64,000 bases of DNA, taken from NCBI RefSeq assembly GCF_014230145.1, contig NZ_JACHVC010000012.1, forward strand, positions 687,001-751,000, read 5' to 3'. The position numbers and the translations under genes are program-made. Positions 8,675 to 16,515 of the stretch are shown piece by piece. Every line of letters starts with the position of its first letter. The first letter of the stretch is position 1. The notes under the pieces were generated by a model. It had not been told where the DNA came from and ran no database searches. It was given only the letters and a program-made list of their open reading frames with translations. The DNA is from Pelagicoccus albus. GTDB taxonomy: Bacteria > Verrucomicrobiota > Verrucomicrobiia > Opitutales > Opitutaceae.

Positions 8675-10516
8675 ATGCCCGTTCTCAGCGTCACCGAATT
8701 GACCATCAGCTTCAGCGGCCCCGCCGTTCTCGAAAATGCTAGCCTGCACATCGACCGGGGGGAGCGTGTGTGTATCGTCGGACGAAACGGAGCAGGCAAA
8801 TCGACCTTGCTCAAAGTCATCTCGGGCGAGTACGGGGCCAATTCCGGCTCGATCACATTTCCAGAGGGCGGAGTCGCGACCGCCTTGCCCCAAGAAATCC
8901 CGCAAGACATCGACCAAACCGTTCGCGAAGTCGTCACCTCGGGTTTCGGCAGCGAAGGCGAGGCATTGGCTAAATTGCATGCCGATCTGCCACACGACCC
9001 CATCGATCCGGAGCGGCAGTGGCAAATGGAAGCCCGCATCGAGCAAACCCTCAAGGATCTGCAGCTAGATCCAGATGCTCCGTTCACCACTCTTTCAGGA
9101 GGGCTCAAGCGGCGCGCCCTCCTCGGCAAGGCTTTGGTCTGCGAGCCGAGCGTACTCATTCTCGACGAGCCAACCAACCATCTGGATATCGAATCAATCC
9201 TCTGGCTGGAGGACTTTCTGATCGGCAGTAAACTGACCCTTCTTTTTGTAACTCACGACCGTTCCTTCCTCAAGCGGCTCGCCACCCGCATCGTCGAAGT
9301 CGATCTAGCCCAACTGAATAGTTACCGCTGCAACTACGAAACGTACTTGGACCGCAAAGAGGAATTGCTCGAGATCGAAGCCAAGAATCGGGCGGCATTT
9401 GAAAAGAAACTCTCTCAAGAGGAAGCCTGGCTTCGCAAAGGCATCAAAGCCCGCCGGACTCGAAATGAAGGCCGCGTCCTCGCTCTGAAGAAAATGCGTG
9501 AGGAACGCCAATCTTGGCGAAGCCGCTCCGGCACAGCCTCCTTCTCCCTCCAACAAAGCGGATCTTCAGGGGCCAAAGTTATCACAGCCAAGCAAGCTGC
9601 CTTTTCCTACGGATCAACGGAGATCCTCAAACCCTTCGATACCCAAATCATGCGACGAGATCGCATCGGTGTCATCGGAGCAAATGGTTCGGGTAAGACT
9701 ACCCTGCTCAAACTACTGCTGGGCAAACTCCAGCCTACCAGTGGGGAGATCGAACATGGCAGCAAACTGCAAGTCGCTTACTTCGATCAGATGCGGGCTC
9801 AGCTCGATTACGAAAAAACAGTTTTCGACAATGTGGCAGGCGGCAACGAGACGGTCCCCGTCAACGGCAAGCAACGTCACGTCATGACCTACTTGCAGGA
9901 CTTCCTCTTCACTCCGGATCGGGCTCGGGCTTCCATAAAGACCTTGTCGGGAGGGGAACGTAACCGCCTCCTCCTCGCACGCTTGTTCACCCAACCTGCA
10001 AACCTACTGGTGCTCGACGAACCGACCAACGACCTCGATGCGGAAACTCTAGAGCTCCTAGAGGAGCGTATATTGGAGTTCGACGGAACTTTGCTACTGG
10101 TCAGCCACGACCGCGAATTTTTGGAAAACACCGTGACCTCTCTATTCGTTTTGGAGGGAGATGGCCAAGTGCAGGAGTTCAATGGCGGCTTCAACGACTG
10201 GCGCAAGCGTAAGGACCAGAAGATAGCCGAAGCTGCTGCTCCCGCCAAAAACAGTCGCAACAGCTGGAAAGAGAAAAAGCCGAAGTTCACCAACAAGCTC
10301 CGCAACGAGTTGGAGGCCCTCCCGAAGCGTATCGAGGAATTGGAGGAGCGAAAGGAGAAGCTAGTCGAGGAACTGGCCGACCCGGCGACCTACCAAGAGG
10401 GCGAGGAGAAAGTCGTACGGCTGAAGACGGAAATGGACGAAATCGAGGCGGAACTGGAGTTGGCTTTCGAGCGGTGGGAAGAATTAGAGACTCTCAGGGA
10501 GTCTCTTACCGATTGA
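8675..10516 (+). CDS. uup: ABC-F family ATPase, Uup type
   Basis: A soluble tandem-ATPase protein of 613 residues with no membrane segments. The first nucleotide-binding domain has Walker A GRNGAGKST (36-44), signature LSGGLKRR and Walker B ILDEPTNHLD; the second has GANGSGKTT, LSGGERNR and LVLDEPTNDLD. A charged linker of about 80 residues separates them (region around 230-290), and the last 90 residues form a Lys/Glu-rich coiled coil typical of the DNA- or ribosome-binding C-terminus of Uup. ABC-F proteins act on the ribosome, and Uup is also linked to genome stability. EttA lacks this C-terminal coiled coil, which is why I prefer Uup. Confidence 0.88.
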   Translation: MPVLSVTELTISFSGPAVLENASLHIDRGERVCIVGRNGAGKSTLLKVISGEYGANSGSITFPEGGVATALPQEIPQDIDQTVREVVTSGFGSEGEALAKLHADLPHDPIDPERQWQMEARIEQTLKDLQLDPDAPFTTLSGGLKRRALLGKALVCEPSVLILDEPTNHLDIESILWLEDFLIGSKLTLLFVTHDRSFLKRLATRIVEVDLAQLNSYRCNYETYLDRKEELLEIEAKNRAAFEKKLSQEEAWLRKGIKARRTRNEGRVLALKKMREERQSWRSRSGTASFSLQQSGSSGAKVITAKQAAFSYGSTEILKPFDTQIMRRDRIGVIGANGSGKTTLLKLLLGKLQPTSGEIEHGSKLQVAYFDQMRAQLDYEKTVFDNVAGGNETVPVNGKQRHVMTYLQDFLFTPDRARASIKTLSGGERNRLLLARLFTQPANLLVLDEPTNDLDAETLELLEERILEFDGTLLLVSHDREFLENTVTSLFVLEGDGQVQEFNGGFNDWRKRKDQKIAEAAAPAKNSRNSWKEKKPKFTNKLRNELEALPKRIEELEERKEKLVEELADPATYQEGEEKVVRLKTEMDEIEAELELAFERWEELETLRESLTD

Positions 10517-10611
10517 GGCAGATAGCCCCAAGCGCTCGTCCAGAGAGTACCAACCCTCAACGGCAATGAACGCTGGCGCTCATACGGCCGATTGCCGCAA
10601 GGCCATTAACC

Positions 10612-10679
10612 CCGTTTTTACTATTATCTAAGGTTTTCCACTAGTATTTGGGGGCCGCTTTGACCGATAATAAAAACGG
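10612..10679. repeat. Inverted repeat upstream of the prepilin gene
   Basis: CCGTTTTTA at 10612-10620 is exactly complementary to TAAAAACGG at 10671-10679, with 50 bases between. A second, shorter inverted repeat (CGGCAAT at 10561-10567, ATTGCCG at 10591-10597) lies just upstream, after the uup stop. Together they occupy the 198-bp gap. They could be a terminator-like fold for uup or an operator for the pilin gene; the sequence does not decide. Confidence 0.35.
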
Positions 10680-10714
10680 ACAAGAGCTCAATCGAATCGA
10701 ACCAGTACCTCAGC

Positions 10715-11185
10715 ATGACAAAAAAGAAGGCCAAGAAAAACGGATTTACTCTCATAGAGCTCCTCATCGCTATCACGATCCTTGGCATTCTCGCGTCGAT
10801 CGCGGTCCCTTTCTTCCAGAAGTACGTTCGAGCGAGCCGAGCAGCCTCGTTCACCAACGATATTCGCCTCCTAGCTAACGCCGGCGCCCAATACTGCTTG
10901 GAGTCAGGCTGGTGGGTAGAAGACTCACCGGTTGGCGTTTTCCCAGAGGAACTCGAGGGATACGTTTCCCAAAAGAAATTTGAACTGGGCAGCCCTCTCG
11001 GAGGGGTATGGGATTTCGAGCAATGGGGTGCGGGCGACTTCACTTCCGCTGTCGGCGTCGTAGGAGCAGCCCATGGTGACGAAATCTTCGCTCTGGTAGA
11101 CAAGCGGATCGACGATGGGGATCTTACCACCGGCGTATTCCAAAAAATCGCCGCCGATCGTTACTACTACGTCATCGAAGACTAA
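10715..11185 (+). CDS. Type IV prepilin-like protein (pseudopilin)
   Basis: The N-terminus has a short basic leader (MTKKKAKKNG) and the prepilin peptidase site G/FTLIEL, with the conserved Glu at +5 and a hydrophobic helix LLIAITILGILASIAVPFF. At 156 residues it is a pilin- or pseudopilin-sized protein with one helix and a short beta domain containing a single cysteine. No pilus assembly genes are beside it, so it is an orphan in this window; it may belong to a type IV pilus or type II secretion system encoded elsewhere. Its stop overlaps the stop of the convergent folK gene: the four bases CTAA at 11182-11185 give TAA on plus and TAG on minus. Confidence 0.85.
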   Translation: MTKKKAKKNGFTLIELLIAITILGILASIAVPFFQKYVRASRAASFTNDIRLLANAGAQYCLESGWWVEDSPVGVFPEELEGYVSQKKFELGSPLGGVWDFEQWGAGDFTSAVGVVGAAHGDEIFALVDKRIDDGDLTTGVFQKIAADRYYYVIED

Positions 11186-12015
11186 AATCGATTCTCTCGC
11201 AGCATCACTAGGGTGCAGTCTTCAATCGTTTCGATACCGAAAGCCGCAAGCTCAGCTCTTACGCTTTCGTTTTCGGTTCCTGGATTGAATAACACCCGCC
11301 GAGGTTGAATCGCCAGAATCTCCGGCAAGAAATCCGGCAATCGCGCCGAGCCTACGTAAAGCGTCAAGGTATCCACTGGATCGTTACAATCCAATATCGA
11401 ACGCAATACCTCAACTCCCAGGACTGAATCACCTCGCGGAGTCACCGGAACCACGCGGTAACCATGATCCATCAGCGCCTTCTGAGCCTTGTTGGAAAAT
11501 CGATCTGGCTTCTCGCTGGCTCCCAGCAAAACGACAACGCTCTCCAAGCGCTCAACTCCCTGCTCGCCCAAGGATTCGAGGCGTTCACTCAATCGAATAC
11601 CATCGATCTGCAAGCTTGGACTTAATTCAAGAAGCGGTCTCAAAACAAAAGCTCGCTCCATAAACCGCGGATGTGGCACCTCGAGCCGCTCATCACAGAT
11701 GCGCGTGTCGTCAAACAACAGAATATCGATGTCCAAGGTCCGCGGGCCCCATCGTTCCTTGCGAACTCGCTTCAACTCCCTTTCCACTGCCAAGCATTGT
11801 TCCAGCAATTCCAACGGGCTAAGCGTAGTCACTATCCTGGCCACTGCGTTAACGAACCAATCCTGCTCAACATGCCCGATCGGCTCCGTCTTGTAGAAGG
11901 ACGAGAGCGTGATCTCTTCGATACCATCTACCTGCTTGAGAAGCTGGACCGCCCGTCTGATATTACCGACCTTGCAACCAATATTGGAGCCGAATCCTAA
12001 AAACGCTTCACTCAT
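11182..12015 (-). CDS. folK: FolK pyrophosphokinase with a C-terminal CoA-binding-type domain
   Basis: The FolK part transfers pyrophosphate from ATP to 6-hydroxymethyl-7,8-dihydropterin. I start at the ATG at 12015 (MSEAFLGFGSN), which overlaps folB by 8 bp, instead of an upstream in-frame codon. FolK motifs are clear: GFGSNIG, SSFYKTEPIG, WFVNAVA, RWGPRTLDIDILLFDD and VPHPRFMERAFVL, covering about residues 4-150. A normal FolK ends there. The remaining 110-120 residues form a Rossmann-like domain of the YccU/CoA-binding kind (VVLLGASEKPDRFSNKA, GYRVVPVTPRG, VLFNPGTENE). That fusion is unusual. It is the last gene of the folate operon. Confidence 0.88.
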   Translation of the reverse strand: MSEAFLGFGSNIGCKVGNIRRAVQLLKQVDGIEEITLSSFYKTEPIGHVEQDWFVNAVARIVTTLSPLELLEQCLAVERELKRVRKERWGPRTLDIDILLFDDTRICDERLEVPHPRFMERAFVLRPLLELSPSLQIDGIRLSERLESLGEQGVERLESVVVLLGASEKPDRFSNKAQKALMDHGYRVVPVTPRGDSVLGVEVLRSILDCNDPVDTLTLYVGSARLPDFLPEILAIQPRRVLFNPGTENESVRAELAAFGIETIEDCTLVMLRENRF

Positions 12016-12385
12016 CTCTCTCTCGCCTAATTGTAATACCCGCAGCCCGAAACTTTCCATCGATAGGGGCTTCCGGCTTTCTCACCGTGATACAGGTTGT
12101 ACGAACCAAATCGAAGTAGCTAAAAATCTCTTCTGACAATTGCTCTGCATAGCTCTCGATTAAATCGCAGCGAGCTTCATCCATCAGTTGTTCTGCAAGG
12201 CTAAATACTTCTGCGTAGCTCACCGTCTGAGCTAGGATATCGCTGCGGCCCGCATTCCTCAGATCCACTCCAAGCTCAACGTCGATGTAAAACGTTTGGC
12301 CATTTCGCTTCTCATGTTCCAAGACCCCGATGTATCCAAAAAGCTCAACACCCTCCAAAAAAACAGTATCTAGTCTTCTACTCAT
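12008..12385 (-). CDS. folB: Dihydroneopterin aldolase
   Basis: The 125-residue protein converts 7,8-dihydroneopterin to 6-hydroxymethyl-dihydropterin and glycolaldehyde. It shows the family features: FLEGVELFGYIGVLEHEKRNGQ near the start, the FYIDVELGVDL strand, TVSYAEVFSLAEQLM and the catalytic-region glutamate/lysine segments (LIESYAEQL, VRKPEAPI). The length is normal. It overlaps folP upstream by 8 bp and folK downstream by 8 bp, so FolB and FolK, consecutive enzymes, are translationally coupled. Confidence 0.9.
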   Translation of the reverse strand: MSRRLDTVFLEGVELFGYIGVLEHEKRNGQTFYIDVELGVDLRNAGRSDILAQTVSYAEVFSLAEQLMDEARCDLIESYAEQLSEEIFSYFDLVRTTCITVRKPEAPIDGKFRAAGITIRRERDE

Positions 12386-13229
12386 CCAAGCTTCCTCCTC
12401 TGTAAATCAAATCGGCTAATCCCACCGCACGCGAATTCTCCGCAACATCGTGAACCCTAAACATTTCTACGCCGGCTGCAACTCCAGCCACCGTTGTCGT
12501 CAAAGTTGGTTCGAGACGGAGTTCGAGTGGCAATCCATTTGGTTGGGCTGTAATGCGTTTGCGCGAAGAACCCAACATGATCGGGAAACCATAATCCCTG
12601 AGTACTTTCAGGTTTCGAAGAATCTCCAAATCTTCCTGACGAGTGGTGCCGAAACCGACCCCGGGGTCCAAAACGATCGACTCCTCTTTAACTCCGCCTG
12701 CCAAGGCGACTTTTATTGATTTGTCCCAGCTCCATCGAATCCGATCCAAAAGCCCTGCCCCAGGTTCATCCTCGCGTCCGTTTCGCATCAGTATAACGCC
12801 CGCTGAGAATGCTGCCGCTACTTCAGCCATCAAAGGATCCGAGAGAAACCCGCTCACGTCGTTAACGATCTTCGCTCCTCGTTCAAGGCATGCTTCCGCA
12901 ACAGCAGATTTCGTTGTATCGATTGATAAGATACAATCTGTCCGCTTTTCACATAAGGATTCCACTACAGGAGAGAGCCTGCGTATTTCTTCTTCAGTTT
13001 CCACAGGCACGAAGCCCGGCCGTGTAGATTCGCCTCCCAAATCAAGGACTCCCGCCCCCGCATCAAGCAAAGCCTCCGAGCGAGCAACGGCTTCCTCCAA
13101 ACTAAAATAGAGGCCTCCATCGGAAAAGCTGTCTGGAGTCACATTTAAGATTCCGACTATCAGCGATTGTTTTCCCAACTCCAGCTTTTGGCTTCCAAGC
13201 TGCCAATGGCTAACATTTTCAGATAGCAC
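12378..13229 (-). CDS. folP: Dihydropteroate synthase
   Basis: FolP condenses dihydropterin pyrophosphate with p-aminobenzoate. The 283-residue TIM barrel has the two signatures: IVGILNVTPDSFSDGG near residue 24 and LDLGGESTRPG near 62. KIVNDVSGF, DPGVGFG(T) and the terminal-barrel RVHDVAENSRAV also match. The start is GTG at 13229; a GGAGG at 13240-13236, six bases upstream and inside the end of pabC, supports it, and there is no ATG before the first barrel strand. It overlaps pabC by 11 bp and folB by 8 bp. Confidence 0.93.
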   Translation of the reverse strand: MLSENVSHWQLGSQKLELGKQSLIVGILNVTPDSFSDGGLYFSLEEAVARSEALLDAGAGVLDLGGESTRPGFVPVETEEEIRRLSPVVESLCEKRTDCILSIDTTKSAVAEACLERGAKIVNDVSGFLSDPLMAEVAAAFSAGVILMRNGREDEPGAGLLDRIRWSWDKSIKVALAGGVKEESIVLDPGVGFGTTRQEDLEILRNLKVLRDYGFPIMLGSSRKRITAQPNGLPLELRLEPTLTTTVAGVAAGVEMFRVHDVAENSRAVGLADLIYRGGSLDE

Positions 13230-14055
13230 CGTTTACCTCCTCTTCCTCAAGTTTCAGGTAAGCGGCCCTCAGTTCCTTCAAAAATGAGATCTCATAAATC
13301 GCCTTTCTTTGGCCAGGGCCAACAAAGCTCTCCACAGGCCTGGGCCCCACTCCGGAGCTCGTTATGAAAACTTCGTCCGCCGATAAAAGATCATCCCAAG
13401 AGAAACGTCCTTCCACCACCTCGAGCCCAAAGGAAGGAGCAATCGAGAGAATTTTTGACCGAACGATTCCATCCAAAAGGCCGCAAGCAAGCTCTGGCGT
13501 GCACAAGGTCTTACCTTGAACAAAAAACAAATTTGCAACCGAACATTCGGTAAGAAACCCGTATTCATTTGCAAATACACAGTCATCAAATCCGTTAGCT
13601 TTCGCTTTACCCGCTTCGAGAATGGACTCCATATAATTGGTACTCTTGTGACGACTTGTGAAGGCTTGAGACGCCTTTACTACCGATGAAGCCAATAGTT
13701 TTAATGGTGGCCCCATATCGGGAAGTCCTGCCGATCTCACAAAAACGACTGGTTCAATCCGATCTTCTCCTCGGTCCAAGATTACTATTTTAAACACCCC
13801 CGAGTCCAATTTTGCTGTATTGAACAATTGGATTGCTCGCTCCCACAATTCAACTTCTTCCAGCTCCACCGCCAAACCGGCCGAGCTTGCAGCCAATTTC
13901 AAGCGTTCGATATGCTCTGAAAAGAAACAAGGCCGACGATGGATGAATTTAATTGTTTCGAACACACCAAAACCAAATGCGAATCCACGACTTAGAACAT
14001 CACTTTCTACGTAACCCTCCTGCACGAATCGATCTCCAATAAAAATGCTACTCAT
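13219..14055 (-). CDS. pabC: Class IV PLP aminotransferase, probable 4-amino-4-deoxychorismate lyase
   Basis: The fold-type IV signature is present: RGFAFGFGVFETIKF near the N-terminus, the PLP-lysine region TSRHKSTNYMES, LTECSVANLFFV and GLLDGIVRSKIL. Branched-chain and D-amino-acid aminotransferases share this fold, so function is assigned from context: pabB is immediately upstream with an 8-bp overlap and folP downstream. PabC would release p-aminobenzoate and pyruvate from aminodeoxychorismate. A strong AGGAGGAG ribosome site lies six bases before the ATG at 14055. Confidence 0.82.
   Translation of the reverse strand: MSSIFIGDRFVQEGYVESDVLSRGFAFGFGVFETIKFIHRRPCFFSEHIERLKLAASSAGLAVELEEVELWERAIQLFNTAKLDSGVFKIVILDRGEDRIEPVVFVRSAGLPDMGPPLKLLASSVVKASQAFTSRHKSTNYMESILEAGKAKANGFDDCVFANEYGFLTECSVANLFFVQGKTLCTPELACGLLDGIVRSKILSIAPSFGLEVVEGRFSWDDLLSADEVFITSSGVGPRPVESFVGPGQRKAIYEISFLKELRAAYLKLEEEEVNGAI
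13236..13240 (-). promoter_or_regulatory. Shine-Dalgarno site fixing the GTG start of folP
   Basis: On the minus strand GGAGG lies within a longer purine run, six bases before the GTG at 13229. It sits inside the 3-prime end of pabC, so folP translation initiates within the preceding coding sequence. Confidence 0.7.
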
Positions 14056-15370
14056 ACAATTCTCCTCCTAAAGCAGATACCATAGCTCTCGCTTTCAAAA
14101 GCGTTTCCTCGTATTCACTTAACGGATCGCTATCCCAGACAACGCCTCCGCCAACCTGAAAACTCACCTTACCATTCGCAATTCTCAGGGTTCTGATGGC
14201 GATGTTAAAATCCGCCCTGCCCGACAAATCCAGATAGCCTATAGAGCCAGTGTAGATTCCTCGCTCTCCCCTTTCTAGCTCATCGATAACCTGCATTGAC
14301 CGAAGCTTGGGAGCTCCCGTTATAGATCCTCCCGGAAACATAGCCTTGATGCAATCTAGTGGCTCAACACCTTCATCTAGCTGCCCAGACACATCCGCTG
14401 TCTGATGAATAACGGTCGCATAACGCTCCAGGCGAAACAGGTCACTCACCCGTACACTGCCGGGACGACTTACCTTTCCCAAGTCGTTTCGCTCTAAATC
14501 CACAATCATCAAAAGCTCCGAACGATCTTTTTCTGAACATTCAAGATCTCGGGCATTTTCATTCTCCTCCTCTCGAGTGCTACCAGTCGGTCGAGTCCCT
14601 TTGATAGGTCGCGTCGTTGCGAAACCATTATCAATCAACAGAAACCTCTCCGGCGAAGAAGAAACTATTTGTTCATCCCCAAAATCCAAATACGCAGAAT
14701 AAGGAGCGGGACTCAATTGAGCCAAACGACTAAACAACTCAAAGCCATCTCCCGAGCATTTTGCTTCGAAGCGTTGGGACAAGTTCACCTGGTAAACCTC
14801 ACCTGATCGGATAAGCGAACGTATTTTTTCGACTGCCGCCTGATACTCATCTCGCGAAAAATTACTTCGCAGAGGCTCTTGCAAAACAAAGCTCTCACCC
14901 TTCGGACTCTCCGCATTCGAAACCAAGTCTGCAAGCGCTTCCAGTTCAGCTCCGAATTCCTCTTTTTCTGTCACTAGCCATGTGCACCTCTCTTCGTGGT
15001 CAAAGACAATCCCTCCCTCGTAGAGGTTAAACCTCCCAACCAGATCAGTGTCGCTAAGTTGGCGAAGCTTCCCTTTCTCTAGGCCCCTCCCCGCATCATA
15101 AGAAAAGTAACCAATGGCACCGCCATAAAAAGGAAGACTTCCTTTTTTTTCATTCGAAGCTGCAGGCAGATGCTTCTGCAGAATCGAGAAAGCACTCTCA
15201 TCCCCTGCACAAACCTTGACTTCTCGGCTCGGGTTTACGGCCAGAATCGAGTACCGACCTAAACCATAAGAGCATAAACCACTGTACAGAAAGGAAAAGC
15301 CCGGTTGCCCCGAAGCCGAATAGGCGGCCCCTAAAGGGCGAAAGTCGATTTCTAGTCTGCGTTGCTTCAT
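14048..15370 (-). CDS. pabB: Aminodeoxychorismate synthase component I
   Basis: PabB aminates chorismate to 4-amino-4-deoxychorismate with ammonia from PabA. The 440-residue product has the chorismate-binding signatures IRSGEVYQVNLSQRF, RPIKGTRPTG (the Lys-containing PIKGT form typical of PabB rather than the TrpE PIAGT), MIVDLERNDLGKV, FPGGSITGAPKLRSMQ and the closing IRTLRIANGKVSFQVGGG. Length is normal for PabB and shorter than most TrpE. The ATG overlaps the pabA TGA as ATGA. Confidence 0.92.
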   Translation of the reverse strand: MKQRRLEIDFRPLGAAYSASGQPGFSFLYSGLCSYGLGRYSILAVNPSREVKVCAGDESAFSILQKHLPAASNEKKGSLPFYGGAIGYFSYDAGRGLEKGKLRQLSDTDLVGRFNLYEGGIVFDHEERCTWLVTEKEEFGAELEALADLVSNAESPKGESFVLQEPLRSNFSRDEYQAAVEKIRSLIRSGEVYQVNLSQRFEAKCSGDGFELFSRLAQLSPAPYSAYLDFGDEQIVSSSPERFLLIDNGFATTRPIKGTRPTGSTREEENENARDLECSEKDRSELLMIVDLERNDLGKVSRPGSVRVSDLFRLERYATVIHQTADVSGQLDEGVEPLDCIKAMFPGGSITGAPKLRSMQVIDELERGERGIYTGSIGYLDLSGRADFNIAIRTLRIANGKVSFQVGGGVVWDSDPLSEYEETLLKARAMVSALGGELYE

Positions 15371-15936
15371 CGACTTGGGTTCAAAGCGTTTTTCAGAAGG
15401 GCATGCCCACCTTCAGTCAAATAAGCCTCCGGATGAAACTGAACTCCAGAAATCGGATACAAAGAATGTCGAATCCCCATAATTTCGCCCTCCTCTGACT
15501 CTGCGCTTATCTCTAAGCATTCTGGCAGGCTCTCACGCTCAACGACGAGAGAATGATAGCGAGTGACTTGCAAAGGATTGGGCAAACCTGAAAAAACGCT
15601 ATTGGAATTGTGATTGATCCGACGAACTTTCCCGTGAACCGGCTCTTTTGCTATTATAATTCGTGCCCCGAAAAATTCAGCGATGGTTTGCATACCTAAA
15701 CAGATACCCAAGAATGGTATCTCAGCGTGAAAAGTATCCAATAAATGTTTACAATTTCCTGCATCACCAGGACCCCCGGGGCCTGGCGATATAACAATCA
15801 AGCGGGGATTCATCCCAGCAACACCGGCAGAGTCGATTTCGTCATTCCGAACCACCGTCACTTTCTCACCTAGCTCCCTTAAGTATTGGGACAAGTTGTA
15901 GGTGAAAGAATCGTAATTATCGATAAGCAGAATCAT
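15367..15936 (-). CDS. pabA: Glutamine amidotransferase, aminodeoxychorismate synthase component II
   Basis: It supplies ammonia to PabB by hydrolysing glutamine. The start is placed at the ATG at 15936 (MILLIDNYDSFTYNL), one base after the Nudix stop; the longer frame adds 16 residues unlike the family. The class I triad is visible: Cys in GICLGMQTIAEFFG, His in GVQFHPEAY and the following Glu. SPGPGGPGDAG is the substrate-side loop. TrpG proteins look the same, but pabB, pabC and folP follow directly. About 189 residues, the normal size. Confidence 0.9.
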   Translation of the reverse strand: MILLIDNYDSFTYNLSQYLRELGEKVTVVRNDEIDSAGVAGMNPRLIVISPGPGGPGDAGNCKHLLDTFHAEIPFLGICLGMQTIAEFFGARIIIAKEPVHGKVRRINHNSNSVFSGLPNPLQVTRYHSLVVERESLPECLEISAESEEGEIMGIRHSLYPISGVQFHPEAYLTEGGHALLKNALNPSR

Positions 15937-15937
15937 C

Positions 15938-16492
15938 TCAAACAGAGACTCGACTTTCTTCAACCAAGGGGTGCCCCTCGCCATCGGAACGAAGCATATG
16001 AAGTCCAGATTTCTGAGTTAGAATATACTTCGACAGAATCCTTCGATCCAACTCTGGGATATTAACATCATCCAAGCTTCCGGACTCAAAAAATTTGAAT
16101 TCCCCTTCTTCAATACTCTGGGGCAGTTCCTTTAGTGGAGTCAGAACCTGAAATACAAACATCAGCCAATGGCCTGTTTTCTCGTAATCCTTTTCCGACA
16201 AGATTACCCTCAAACGTAACTCCTCCACATTTAGTCTCAAACCGACTTCCTCTTGCGCCTCGCGCTGAGCGCATTCGTATGGAGATTCTCCGATCGTCAT
16301 CTCCAACTTCCCGCCTATAGCACACCAGCTACCTTCATTCGGAGGGCGCTCTCGGCGAATCAGGAGCAGCCGCCCCTGCTCGTCGCGAAAGTAAAGCAGG
16401 ACGCCTATTCTGAAACGCAAATCTGCAGGAGTGGAGCTATTGTCGACGGAAGGCACGCCGTCATAGACTGCCCCTCGCCCCTCGCTCGACAA
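15938..16492 (-). CDS. Nudix hydrolase at the head of the folate operon
   Basis: The 184-residue protein carries a Nudix box, GGKLEMTIGESPYECAQ then REAQEEVGL, with the REUXEEXGU core intact but two extra residues between the first Gly and the Glu. Nudix enzymes hydrolyse nucleoside diphosphates linked to other groups. Its place as first gene of pabA-pabB-pabC-folP-folB-folK, one base from pabA, makes it a candidate for the dihydroneopterin triphosphate pyrophosphatase step (FolQ role) between FolE and FolB; this is inference. Start uncertain: the frame opens with TTG at 16492 without a clear ribosome site, and no in-frame ATG precedes the domain. Confidence 0.78.
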   Translation of the reverse strand: MSSEGRGAVYDGVPSVDNSSTPADLRFRIGVLLYFRDEQGRLLLIRRERPPNEGSWCAIGGKLEMTIGESPYECAQREAQEEVGLRLNVEELRLRVILSEKDYEKTGHWLMFVFQVLTPLKELPQSIEEGEFKFFESGSLDDVNIPELDRRILSKYILTQKSGLHMLRSDGEGHPLVEESRVSV

Positions 16493-16515
16493 CGCTTTTC
16501 TGCAACGAGATAGGC

